In this document: positions 6,638 through 15,108 of the stretch, in pieces | Numbering within the stretch: the stretch's first letter is position 1 | How the letters are laid out: each line of letters begins with the position of its first letter | Assembly (NCBI GenBank): GCA_016204425.1 | Contig: JACQKR010000012.1 | Coordinates: forward strand, 1 to 21,691 | Source: Candidatus Levyibacteriota bacterium | GTDB taxonomy: Bacteria > Patescibacteriota > Microgenomatia > Levybacterales > UBA12049 | DNA: 21,691 bases | Direction: 5' to 3' | Program-made: the position numbers and the translations under genes | Notes under the pieces: generated by a model | Told to the model about the DNA's origin: nothing | The model's database searches: none | Seen by the model: the letters and a program-made list of their open reading frames with translations, nothing else

Positions 6638-6765
6638 GACGAACCCTCGCCGAAAGATTGGGCTCGTATCACAACGTCTATTTCATCGTGAATCTGGTCA
6701 AGGCAATAAGAGAGTCAATTCTCAACGGAACATTTCATGAGCTTAAAACCGCGTGGATGGTATAG
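6638..6765 (+). pseudogene. Broken duplicate of the tgt 3' end
   Basis: From 6658 the frame reads LGSYHNVYFIVNLVK and ends in a tail finishing in AWMV and TAG (6763-6765). Against the intact Tgt C-terminus, 25 of 35 residues match by hand count. Upstream, GACGAACCC then CTCGCC lacks one base, so the preceding Asp-Glu-Pro-Leu-Ala-Glu-Arg, also Tgt-like, is out of frame. Nothing of the Tgt catalytic domain precedes it. The copies differ at many silent sites, so this is an old or foreign duplicate, not a recent tandem copy. Confidence 0.85.
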
Positions 6766-6786
6766 TTTTTTGATAAGCTTGATTTA

Positions 6787-6821
6787 TTGCGAAAATATGA
6801 GCGATATGGTAGGATTCGCAA
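6787..6821 (+). promoter_or_regulatory. XRE-gene promoter with flanking inverted repeat
   Basis: TTGCGA (6787-6792), 17-nt spacer, TAGGAT (6810-6815), 12 nt to the ATG. TTGCGAA (6787-6793) and TTCGCAA (6815-6821) form an inverted repeat that covers both hexamers, as expected for an autorepressor operator. Confidence 0.55.
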
Positions 6822-6827
6822 ATATCT

Positions 6828-7187
6828 ATGTCAAAATCAAGAGAAATTGTGCTCAGTCATCTCTTTGGTCCCATGCTTAAAAAATATCGAGAAATAAAGG
6901 GTTTATCACAACCTGAATTGGCTAATAGGGTAGGAGAACAAGGCATGGACTCCTCGTATATAAGTCGTATAGAAGCGGGAAAACGAAATCCGGAAAGCGC
7001 TATAACGGTAGAGCTAATGAAAGCTGTAGAAGTTCCACCAGGGGCACAAATAGAGTTTTTACTCCATGCTGCATATCCCATTGAGATCGTTAATTTTGCG
7101 CTTGAGTCCTATCAAGGGCCGGTTATTGTCGATTTTCTCGCAGGCGTAGAAAACAATCAGCCTCGTCAACTCCATCTACCTTCTTAA
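6828..7187 (+). CDS. XRE-family transcriptional regulator
   Basis: 119 residues. Residues 16-72 form a Cro/C1-type helix-turn-helix: LKKYREIKGLSQPELANRVG, then SSYISRIEAGKRNPE, then TVELMKAVEVPPG. The C-terminal 40 residues are not recognised and may serve in dimerisation. Its own promoter is overlapped by a TTGCGAA/TTCGCAA inverted repeat, and related motifs occur at the Cas2-like gene (TTGCGCAA) and in the hairpin at 6281-6316, so it may autoregulate and control the neighbouring insertion block. The position next to a broken tgt end and a Cas2-like gene suggests an accessory or mobile origin. Confidence 0.85.
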   Translation: MSKSREIVLSHLFGPMLKKYREIKGLSQPELANRVGEQGMDSSYISRIEAGKRNPESAITVELMKAVEVPPGAQIEFLLHAAYPIEIVNFALESYQGPVIVDFLAGVENNQPRQLHLPS

Positions 7188-7215
7188 TAGTTCAATGAAT
7201 GTTGCCTCCACAGGA

Positions 7216-7224
7216 TGATATAAT
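7216..7224 (+). promoter_or_regulatory. Extended -10 promoter of trpS
   Basis: TG-A-TATAAT, hexamer 7219-7224, 9 nt before ATG 7234. An in-frame TTG at 7228 is too close to be the start. Confidence 0.6.
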
Positions 7225-7233
7225 ACGTTGAGT

Positions 7234-8214
7234 ATGAAGAAACGAGTCTATTCTGGCATACGCGCTACTGGAAGGTTGCATCTTGGTAATTACCTTGGAG
7301 CAGTTAAGGGCATGCTGGCTGTGCAAGAGCAGTATGACTGTGTGTTTGCCGTGGTTGATTTGCACACGATCACGGTGCCGTATGATCCAAAGACGCTTTC
7401 ACAATCCGTCAGAGAAATTATTCTTGACTACCTCGCCGCCGGGCTTGATCCTGAAAAATGTCTTCTTGAGATTCAGTCCCGCGTGCCGCAGCACACTGAG
7501 CTTGCGTATCTTCTCTCAACCATCTATCAGGTGGCACGGCTTGAAGATTTGCCAACCTATAAAGAGAAAAAAGCGCAGTATCCGCAATACGTCAACATGG
7601 GGCTGCTTTTTTATCCTGTCCTCATGGCTGCTGACATCATGCTCTATAAAGGGGATTTTGTACCTGTCGGTATTGATCAGGAGCCACATCTTGAGGTAAC
7701 ACGGGAAATCGCCCGCAAATTCAATCAAATGTTTGGTCCTACGTTTCCTGAGCCCGTCCGATTTAAAACACCGGGAGAGTATGTCCCATCCCTGGCAGGG
7801 TCGGGGAAGATGAGTAAGTCAATTGAAGGCAGTTTTATCAACTTAACCGATGATCTTGAGACGATAAAGAAGCGTCTCGCCAGTGCACCAACTGATAGTG
7901 GAACAGCAGGCGGAGCGTTGCCAAAAGAGGGGGGAGTTGCGAATCTCTTTAAGATGCTGCAGTTATTTAGAGCAGACGATGTGTACAAAAAATATGAACA
8001 GGATTATATTGCTGGAAAAATTCGCTACAGCGATTTGAAACATGATTTGGCTGATGTAATTTTTACAGAATTACAGCCCTTTCAACAAAGACGAAAAGAA
8101 TTTGAGAATAATCCAAAACGTGTTGATGAGATTTTGGAGAAAAGCAATGAAGCCTGTCGTAAAGAAGCGGAAGAGACAATGGGAGAGGTAAGAGCGAAAA
8201 TGGGTCTCGTCTAG
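7234..8214 (+). CDS. trpS: Tryptophanyl-tRNA synthetase
   Basis: Class Ic synthetase charging tRNA-Trp with ATP; cytoplasmic. 326 residues, normal bacterial length. The HIGH-type signature is in GRLHLGNYLGA (residues 13-23), the KMSKS loop is exact (192-196), and DIMLYKGDFVPVGIDQ (about 134-149) is the usual dimer and tryptophan-pocket region. The ATG at 7234 fits both the family start (KKRVYSGIRATG) and the promoter. The last codons lie inside a long palindromic element that includes the stop codon. The next gene, nfeD, has its own promoter, so trpS is probably monocistronic. Confidence 0.97.
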   Translation: MKKRVYSGIRATGRLHLGNYLGAVKGMLAVQEQYDCVFAVVDLHTITVPYDPKTLSQSVREIILDYLAAGLDPEKCLLEIQSRVPQHTELAYLLSTIYQVARLEDLPTYKEKKAQYPQYVNMGLLFYPVLMAADIMLYKGDFVPVGIDQEPHLEVTREIARKFNQMFGPTFPEPVRFKTPGEYVPSLAGSGKMSKSIEGSFINLTDDLETIKKRLASAPTDSGTAGGALPKEGGVANLFKMLQLFRADDVYKKYEQDYIAGKIRYSDLKHDLADVIFTELQPFQQRRKEFENNPKRVDEILEKSNEACRKEAEETMGEVRAKMGLV

Positions 8215-8243
8215 CGAAGCTAGACGGCGAGATCTTGCCTCTC
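8183..8243. repeat. Nested palindromic element over the trpS stop codon
   Basis: GAGAGGTAAGA (8183-8193) pairs with TCTTGCCTCTC (8233-8243) with one G-T pair, TCTCG (8205-8209) with CGAGA (8228-8232), and CGTCTAGC (8208-8215) with GCTAGACG (8219-8226) around a GAA loop. No T-tract follows, so it resembles a dispersed palindrome more than a classical terminator. Confidence 0.6.
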
Positions 8244-8269
8244 ATACTTCATAAGTCCCCAGCGCGTAG

Positions 8270-8278
8270 TGCTATAAT
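8270..8278 (+). promoter_or_regulatory. Extended -10 promoter of nfeD
   Basis: TG-C-TATAAT, hexamer 8273-8278, 6 nt before the ATG. This is the same nonamer as at tgt. Confidence 0.65.
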
Positions 8279-8284
8279 GATCGC

Positions 8285-8722
8285 ATGCAAGAGCTGAGCA
8301 CAAACCACGTTATTATTGTTCTTGGTGTCATCGCGATTATTGCTGAGATGGTAATGGGTGTGGCAACGGGGTTTGACTTGTTCGTCATCGGTGTCATTCT
8401 GGTTATCTCAGGAGCCTTAGGGATTATGACTGCCTCGTTTAGTCTGTCAATGATTCTTATTCCGGTGCTTTCAGTGCTGTATATCTTTGTCGGACGCCGT
8501 TTTATCAAACAACGTCTTGCTATTACTACACATGCAACCAATGCAGACGCGCTTATCGGAAAGCAAGGAGAAGTTGTTCGGAAAATAACCAAAGAGCATC
8601 CAGGGCGTGTAAAGATCGATAGCGAAGTTTGGCGGGCACAAGCACAGACGCATATTGACGAGGGAGCTCAGGTGGTTGTACAATCGGTCAGTGGTGTGAC
8701 GCTCACCGTCGCAGAGCGATAA
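8285..8722 (+). CDS. NfeD-like membrane protein
   Basis: 145 residues with three hydrophobic helices (about 8-25, 30-48 and 54-70) and a C-terminal OB-fold-like domain (about 85-145: LIGKQGEVVRKI, then GRVKIDSEVWRAQ, then GAQVVVQSVSGVTLTV). It is the short form, without the ClpP-like protease domain. NfeD proteins pair with stomatin/SPFH partners and are thought to assist assembly or quality control of membrane microdomains. The SPFH gene begins 3 nt downstream, so the two form an operon from the leaderless promoter upstream. Confidence 0.9.
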   Translation: MQELSTNHVIIVLGVIAIIAEMVMGVATGFDLFVIGVILVISGALGIMTASFSLSMILIPVLSVLYIFVGRRFIKQRLAITTHATNADALIGKQGEVVRKITKEHPGRVKIDSEVWRAQAQTHIDEGAQVVVQSVSGVTLTVAER

Positions 8723-8725
8723 GGT

Positions 8726-9598
8726 ATGCCAATTTTATTTATCATCATTGTTATTTTTGGTATCTTTACCCTTCTTATTGGCGTTCGGATTGTCAGGCAG
8801 TACGAGAAGGGCATTGTCCTTCGCCTTGGCAAATTCCGTAGCGTTGTCGGGCCAGGGCTCAATATAATTGTTCCTTATATTGAGTCACTCATTAAAGTCG
8901 ACATGCGCGAGAAAGTCATAAATGTTGAGCCGCAAGTAGTCATTACCAAAGACAATGTTACCGTTACAGTGGACGCGGTTATTTATTATAAAATTGTTGA
9001 TCCTGTACGGGCAGAATTTGAAGTTGAAGATTTTGATACGGCAGTCACAACGCTTGCGCAAACAAATCTTCGCAATGTCATAGGAGATAAGTCGCTTGAT
9101 GAAACCCTTATCGCACGAGACTCCATCAATGAAAGCCTTCGCGAGGTATTGGATGATGTGACGAACAATTGGGGCGTGAAGGTAACACGCGTTGAAGTGC
9201 AGAAAATCGATCCGCCGGTTGAAATAACTGAGGCGATGGGACTGCAGATGCGGGCAGAGCGTGAAAAGCGGGCCTCAATTTTGCAATCAGAGGGAGTCAG
9301 GCAAAGTGAGATTTTAGAAGCTGAAGGCGCAAAAAGTGCTGAAATTCTCAAAGCTGAAGGAGATGCAAAAGCACGCGTCCTCAGGGCTGATGCTGAAGCG
9401 CTTGCAGTCAAGCGGGTTGCTGAGGCAGCCAATGCCTATTTCAAACAGAACGCGCAGATTCTCAAGCGGCTCGAAGTATCCCAAGCAGTGCTGCAGAATA
9501 ATACAAAGTACGTTATTCCATCATCTTCTGATCTAATTAATCTTCTCAATCTTGATGGGGACGGTGCAAAAATCGTTCCATTGAAGAAAACAAAATAG
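8726..9598 (+). CDS. SPFH/Band 7 (stomatin-like) protein
   Basis: 290 residues. One N-terminal membrane anchor (about 2-22) is followed by RQYEKGIVLRLGKF and the SPFH domain (about 25-185, with VDMREKVINVEPQVVITKDNV and VEVQKI), then an Ala/Glu-rich coiled coil (about 180-245, repeated EAEGAKSAEILKAEGDAKA) and a C-terminal segment YVIPSSSDLINLL. This order matches the QmcA/stomatin branch that forms membrane-bound oligomeric cages and partners NfeD. It is translated right after nfeD, with only an AAGG-like purine run before the ATG. Its stop is 4 nt from the convergent stop of the next gene. Confidence 0.92.
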   Translation: MPILFIIIVIFGIFTLLIGVRIVRQYEKGIVLRLGKFRSVVGPGLNIIVPYIESLIKVDMREKVINVEPQVVITKDNVTVTVDAVIYYKIVDPVRAEFEVEDFDTAVTTLAQTNLRNVIGDKSLDETLIARDSINESLREVLDDVTNNWGVKVTRVEVQKIDPPVEITEAMGLQMRAEREKRASILQSEGVRQSEILEAEGAKSAEILKAEGDAKARVLRADAEALAVKRVAEAANAYFKQNAQILKRLEVSQAVLQNNTKYVIPSSSDLINLLNLDGDGAKIVPLKKTK

Positions 9599-9602
9599 CC
9601 TT

Positions 9603-10160
9603 CTAGGTGATAGGATTTTCCCCAGCTACAACAAGCGTTCGAATAGTAGGAGTTCGTTTGAGTCTTTTTTGGACGTCCTGGGAAATTTGACTCACACGCT
9701 GTTTTTTGACTCCAAATGCTGCAGCGACATTTTGTAATGATTTTTCCTGACCGTCAACAAGACCATGCCTATCCAGCGCAACGGCTATCTCGAATGGTAA
9801 GAGTACTCGAGAAGGTTGCATTCTAGAAAGAGTAGGCCCTTTTGCTAATTGTTGGAGAGTTATATAAGATGGTATATCCTCAGGAACAAAACGCAATAAC
9901 TCCTCACTAAACGTTCTCCTTAGAGCTTCTGGGTCAATATCATCTCGAATTGTTGCTGTTGGATCGCCTGCAAAGGCAGCGTGTACGAATCTCAACAAAT
10001 TGACATTGAGCTGTTCAAGCCTATCAGGATCGGCTTCTTCTCTAAGCGTTGCGAGTTTTTCTCGTACTGGCGCTGCTTGCAGCGCCCATAGATGTTTGGT
10101 CATTGCTTGTAGTTCTTCGGGGGTTTTTCTGGGTGTAGGTGATTCTGCTTGAGCGTTCAT
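9603..10160 (-). CDS. Orphan protein with sigma-70 region-4-like HTH
   Basis: 185 residues. The first 110 are unrecognised and largely helical. Residues about 121-168 read LPFEIAVALDRHGLVDGQEK followed by SLQNVAAAFGVKKQRVSQIS and QKRLKR, the layout of sigma-70 region 4 (Arg-x-Gly-Leu, a short acidic loop, then the helix-turn-helix Val-Ala-x-x-Phe-Gly-Val-x-x-x-Arg-Val-x-Gln-Ile). Regions 2 and 3 are not seen, so it is not a complete sigma factor; a sigma-like regulator or DNA-binding protein fits better. The ATG at 10160 is preferred to the longer upstream frame, which would overlap csaA antisense; minus-strand TATATT and TATACT boxes lie 11 and 5 nt before it. Divergent from csaA with a 30-bp gap. 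Confidence 0.65.
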   Translation of the reverse strand: MNAQAESPTPRKTPEELQAMTKHLWALQAAPVREKLATLREEADPDRLEQLNVNLLRFVHAAFAGDPTATIRDDIDPEALRRTFSEELLRFVPEDIPSYITLQQLAKGPTLSRMQPSRVLLPFEIAVALDRHGLVDGQEKSLQNVAAAFGVKKQRVSQISQDVQKRLKRTPTIRTLVVAGENPIT

Positions 10161-10190
10161 TAGGAAGTATAAATATACTATACTAAAATA
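10161..10190. promoter_or_regulatory. Overlapping divergent promoters
   Basis: The 30-bp gap holds plus-strand TATACT copies (10174-10179 and 10179-10184, the latter 6 nt before the csaA GTG) and minus-strand -10-like boxes for the opposite gene. Polymerases could not occupy both at once, so the two genes may compete. -35 elements would lie inside the opposite coding regions. Confidence 0.5.
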
Positions 10191-10547
10191 GTGGATAATA
10201 AAAGTAAAAACGGAATGATAAGCTATAGTGATTTTGATAATGTCGATATTCGTGTTGGAAAAGTGATCAAGGTTGAGGATTTCCCAGAAGCCCGAAAGCC
10301 GGCGTACAAGCTTGCGATTGATTTTGGACCTGAAATAGGGATAAAGAAATCCAGCGCGCAGATCGTCGCAAATTACACAAAAGAAGATCTCCTCAATACG
10401 TTCGTGTTGGGTGTCGTCAATTTTTCGCCAAAGCAAATCGGTCCATTTATCTCTGAGACGTTGACTGTCGGAGTAGAAGATGCTGCAGGTAACGTCGTTC
10501 TCGTCCGGCCGGATAAAGATGCAGTGATCGGTGCGAAGCTGTTTTAG
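10191..10547 (+). CDS. csaA: CsaA-like tRNA-binding domain protein
   Basis: 118 residues forming a single EMAPII/CsaA OB-fold: SDFDNVDIRVGKVIKVEDFP (13-32), ARKPAYKLAIDFGPEIGIKK, SSAQIVANY, then GVVNFSPKQIGPFISETLTV and VVLVRPDKDAVIGAKLF. It matches stand-alone CsaA almost end to end. The family binds tRNA and has been reported with chaperone-like activity in protein export. The GTG at 10191 is 6 nt from TATACT; an internal ATG at 10215 would remove eight residues and give the more usual family start, so the start is uncertain. Convergent with the next minus-strand gene, stops 1 nt apart. Confidence 0.9.
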   Translation: MDNKSKNGMISYSDFDNVDIRVGKVIKVEDFPEARKPAYKLAIDFGPEIGIKKSSAQIVANYTKEDLLNTFVLGVVNFSPKQIGPFISETLTVGVEDAAGNVVLVRPDKDAVIGAKLF

Positions 10548-10548
10548 A

Positions 10549-12093
10549 CTACCGCAAAGAAGTTTTGTCTACTTTATATACGTTCCAATCTTTATTTCGT
10601 TTTCCCTCCCGCTTGATCTCCAGAACCTTTTCAGCAGATACGCCGGCCGGGATGCCTTGCCAGGAGAGGACGAGATAGATTTCTTCCGGATGTTTTTCCC
10701 GATATTTGGTTTGTAGATTTGATTTGGTGATTCCGTCTGTTCCCGAAACAGTAATGCTGTTTTCATTAAAAAAATGAATCGCAATGCCGTCCGGGAGAAT
10801 GCCGATTGATTTATCTGTCATGATGAGAAGGTTATTGCTTTGTTTCTCTCGAAAGAACGCAACAAGCGTGTCCATGCCAATACCTGATGGCTCACCAAAA
10901 AAGAATTGCCATTGATCAATCTCAGGCAGCGGTGTTTTCATATGGTTCGTGAGAAGAAAGAAATCAGTGCGGAGATGGGGGGAGAGAAGCAGCAGTAAAA
11001 AAATGACAAAAGCAAAAAGGTGCTGTTTTGTCGGGATGTATTTTTCAACAAGCATAACAAAAGCATGGGCAGCCAAAACAATGAATGGAAACGTCATAAA
11101 GACAAGGTATCTCGGGTAGAGTTGCTTGCCAAAAAGAGTGAGTAGGGCAAGTGGGACGAGCCCATACATAAGCAGGAAGAGAACATGCAGGCGCTTTCCT
11201 TTAAAAATCAATGAGACAAAAGAGAGAATAAGAAGCGGTATACCTATATAGCTTCTCAGCCAAGAGGAGATAAGCGGTACATTTTGCTGAAGAATTATTT
11301 GTGGGTCATGCCTGACCTCTTCTATCGTGTGGAGAAAAACGGCGTTTTTCACAGCGATGAAATCAAAGTACACTGAAAGCCGCATGAGCGCCTCAATCCC
11401 TAAAGCGATACCTCCGGCAAGTATCATAAGAAGGAAATACTGAACGATAGTTTGTTTATTTTTCTTTGGAAGCAGGAAAAAGCCCAAGGGAAGAAAATAC
11501 AATCCAAACACAGCAGAGGATTTTGTCAAAAGTCCCAAGCCAATACTGATTCCGGCAGCAAGTGCATAACGATAGTGTGCTGTTTGGGAGAGTTTATAGG
11601 TGAAGTAACATGCGTAGATCATGCAGGTGAGAAGGAGGCCATCCATGATCGCTAAGCCGTCATGGATAAGGTAGAAAGGAACGATGAGGTAGATCAGTGC
11701 CGCAATCGCTCCTGCTTTCTTGCTAAAGATATCTTTTGTCAGCAAATACACGCCAAGCATGCTGCCGAGTCCTGCAAAAAGAGAGACAATTCTCCCTGCA
11801 ATGATAGGATCGTTTGTTAAGCGTTGCGAAACACTGATAAGCCAGATAAGGAGCGGCTGTTTCCCATCGGTGAGAGAAATAAAATTCCATGACGGATCGG
11901 CGATGATGTATTGAGCCCATCGGATGTAGATTGCCTCATCAAAAAAAAGCGGGAAGGTGGTGATGAATCTAACTCTGGTCAGGAAAAAAAGAAAAACGAG
12001 TCCTACTGTTACGTATTGCGCTGTTCTTGAAGCGATAAATTGATTGAGGAAGAATCGCACAGTGTTTTTCTTAGTATTCCACTCACAGCTCAT
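10549..12093 (-). CDS. GT39/ArnT-like (PMT_2) membrane glycosyltransferase
   Basis: 514 residues with about ten or more hydrophobic helices and a soluble C-terminal tail (about 400-514). Near the N-terminus, after the first membrane helix, is FFDEAIYIRWAQYI with the Asp-Glu pair typical of the catalytic loop of polyprenyl-phosphate-sugar-dependent glycosyltransferases, followed by LTDGKQPLLIWL, the usual K-P-P-L-type motif. It likely transfers a sugar from a lipid carrier outside the membrane to a glycan, lipid or protein; the substrate cannot be read from sequence. The ATG at 12093 lies back to back with the mutY promoter; a minus-strand TATTAT, the reverse face of the mutY -10 box, may serve it. 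Two Tyr- and Arg-rich loops follow the helices. Confidence 0.85.
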   Translation of the reverse strand: MSCEWNTKKNTVRFFLNQFIASRTAQYVTVGLVFLFFLTRVRFITTFPLFFDEAIYIRWAQYIIADPSWNFISLTDGKQPLLIWLISVSQRLTNDPIIAGRIVSLFAGLGSMLGVYLLTKDIFSKKAGAIAALIYLIVPFYLIHDGLAIMDGLLLTCMIYACYFTYKLSQTAHYRYALAAGISIGLGLLTKSSAVFGLYFLPLGFFLLPKKNKQTIVQYFLLMILAGGIALGIEALMRLSVYFDFIAVKNAVFLHTIEEVRHDPQIILQQNVPLISSWLRSYIGIPLLILSFVSLIFKGKRLHVLFLLMYGLVPLALLTLFGKQLYPRYLVFMTFPFIVLAAHAFVMLVEKYIPTKQHLFAFVIFLLLLLSPHLRTDFFLLTNHMKTPLPEIDQWQFFFGEPSGIGMDTLVAFFREKQSNNLLIMTDKSIGILPDGIAIHFFNENSITVSGTDGITKSNLQTKYREKHPEEIYLVLSWQGIPAGVSAEKVLEIKREGKRNKDWNVYKVDKTSLR

Positions 12094-12122
12094 TGTGTCA
12101 ATGGAGGGAATGTTTCTATAAT
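12093..12122 (+). promoter_or_regulatory. Promoter of mutY
   Basis: TTGTGT (12093-12098), 18-nt spacer, TATAAT (12117-12122), 8 nt to the ATG. The -35 overlaps the start of the divergent glycosyltransferase gene. Confidence 0.6.
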
Positions 12123-12130
12123 ACCTTGCA

Positions 12131-13072
12131 ATGTCGCTTTCAAAGAAGCAAATTACTCTGTTTCAGCAGAAAATTCTTTCCTGGTATGTTGAGCATAAGC
12201 GGGATTTGCCATGGCGGGAGATACCAGACGGTATCTCCTTACAGGATCGTGCTTATCGTGTTCTTGTTTCTGAGGTGATGCTTCAGCAAACACAGGTCAG
12301 TCGTGTTGTCCCAAAATATCATGCATGGATTGCTGCTCTTCCAACAGTTGCTGCATTGGCAAACGCAACGACCGCTGATGTATTGCGCTTGTGGTCTGGC
12401 CTTGGCTACAACAGGCGGGCACTCTACCTCAAGCACACTGCCGAAGTAATTGTGAAGGAGTACGCGGGGCAATTCCCGCAAGACATTCCTGCTCTTGAGA
12501 AATTGTCCGGTATTGGATCATATACTGCACAAGCAGTTGCATGTTTTGCCTTTGGGGAGCAGGTTGCAGTGGTCGACACAAATATCAGAAAAGTTATCCT
12601 TCTGCACTTTAATACTCGTCATTCTGGTAAGCGAAGAATGAGCGCATCCAGAATCTCCCAAAAGAAGAGATCCTGGACAAGCCAGGATGACGGGAAGAGG
12701 GGGTTGAAAATGACGGAGAAGGAGATCCAACAAGTTGCTGATCAATTATTGCCACAAGGCAAAGCTTCCGTCTGGAACCAGGCGCTGATGGATTATAGCG
12801 CGCTCGTATTGTCGAAAATAAGGCAATCTCGTCCAAAGGACGATCAGCCTCTGGCTGAAAAATTTATTGGCTCGAACCGCTATTATCGCGGGAAGCTGAT
12901 CCGATTGCTTTTGCAAGAGAAAGAAATCTCCTTAGCAAAACTAGGTTTTTTGCTCAAAAAGGATTTTGTTGATACTGATCAGTTATGGTTGCAAGCATTA
13001 CTCAAGGGGTTGCAAAAAGACAAGTTTATTGTTTTTCGCAATAATATAGTTATGATTGCCACTAAAGAATAA
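12131..13072 (+). CDS. mutY: A/G-specific adenine DNA glycosylase lacking Fe-S cysteines
   Basis: Removes adenine mispaired with 8-oxoguanine. 313 residues: SEVMLQQTQV (catalytic Glu48), helix-hairpin-helix LSGIGSYTAQAVA (125-137), catalytic Asp149 in VVDTNIRKV, and MDYSALVLSKI where MutY normally runs on to four cluster cysteines. The protein has a single Cys (138), so the [4Fe-4S] cluster is absent. The usual C-terminal NUDIX-like 8-oxoG recognition domain is also missing; a short tail with NRYYRGKLIRLLLQ replaces it. An insert of about 30 residues (162-192) follows the catalytic Asp strand and is encoded by palindromic repeat family B. ATG 12131 fits the promoter. Cluster-free MutY proteins are known, so activity is plausible. 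Confidence 0.9.
   Translation: MSLSKKQITLFQQKILSWYVEHKRDLPWREIPDGISLQDRAYRVLVSEVMLQQTQVSRVVPKYHAWIAALPTVAALANATTADVLRLWSGLGYNRRALYLKHTAEVIVKEYAGQFPQDIPALEKLSGIGSYTAQAVACFAFGEQVAVVDTNIRKVILLHFNTRHSGKRRMSASRISQKKRSWTSQDDGKRGLKMTEKEIQQVADQLLPQGKASVWNQALMDYSALVLSKIRQSRPKDDQPLAEKFIGSNRYYRGKLIRLLLQEKEISLAKLGFLLKKDFVDTDQLWLQALLKGLQKDKFIVFRNNIVMIATKE
12617..12692. repeat. Palindromic repeat family B, in frame inside mutY
   Basis: Ends CGTCATTCTGG (12617-12627) and CCAGGATGACG (12682-12692) are inverted with one mismatch. An inner pair, CCAGAATCTC (12648-12657) and GAGATCCTGG (12667-12676), is nested inside. A relative with the same ends and the internal CTGGTAAG and CGCATCCAG motifs is in mutM. Confidence 0.85.
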
Positions 13073-13153
13073 ACGATATAGTAAGTGATGAATACATCGT
13101 TTTAAACGTTAGGTAGCTTATAGACATTTACTTCGTTTTGAGATAAAAAGAAG

Positions 13154-13181
13154 TTGCAAATGGTAGCACATATGCTATACT
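13154..13181 (+). promoter_or_regulatory. Promoter of ftsH
   Basis: TTGCAA (13154-13159), 16-nt spacer, TATACT (13176-13181) with TGC extension, 11 nt to the ATG. The preceding gap (13073-13153) shows only a small palindrome around 13098-13108. Confidence 0.65.
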
Positions 13182-13192
13182 AGCTGCTAATT

Positions 13193-15061
<1,869 letters not shown>

Positions 15062-15066
15062 TCCTC

Positions 15067-15095
15067 TTGACCTTGCATTCCAGAGAAAATACTAT
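15067..15095 (+). promoter_or_regulatory. Promoter of the 226-residue orphan
   Basis: TTGACC (15067-15072), 17-nt spacer, TACTAT (15090-15095), 13 nt to the ATG. An alternative -10, TGTAAT (15095-15100), would be 8 nt away. Confidence 0.55.
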
Positions 15096-15108
15096 GTAAT
15101 TCAATACT

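Noticed and set aside
5652..7187. CRISPR-Cas locus suggested by the Cas2-like protein
   Set aside because: No cas1, no effector gene and no regularly spaced direct repeats are present; the domain order fits PaaX-type regulators.
10161..10436. Longer N-terminus for the minus-strand sigma4-like gene
   Set aside because: It would run antisense through most of csaA, and the extra residues look like noise; the ATG at 10160 has -10 boxes just upstream.
13073..13153. Regulatory RNA or gene in the mutY-ftsH gap
   Set aside because: Only a small palindrome (around 13098-13108) is visible; there is no promoter-terminator pair or conserved structure that I can support.
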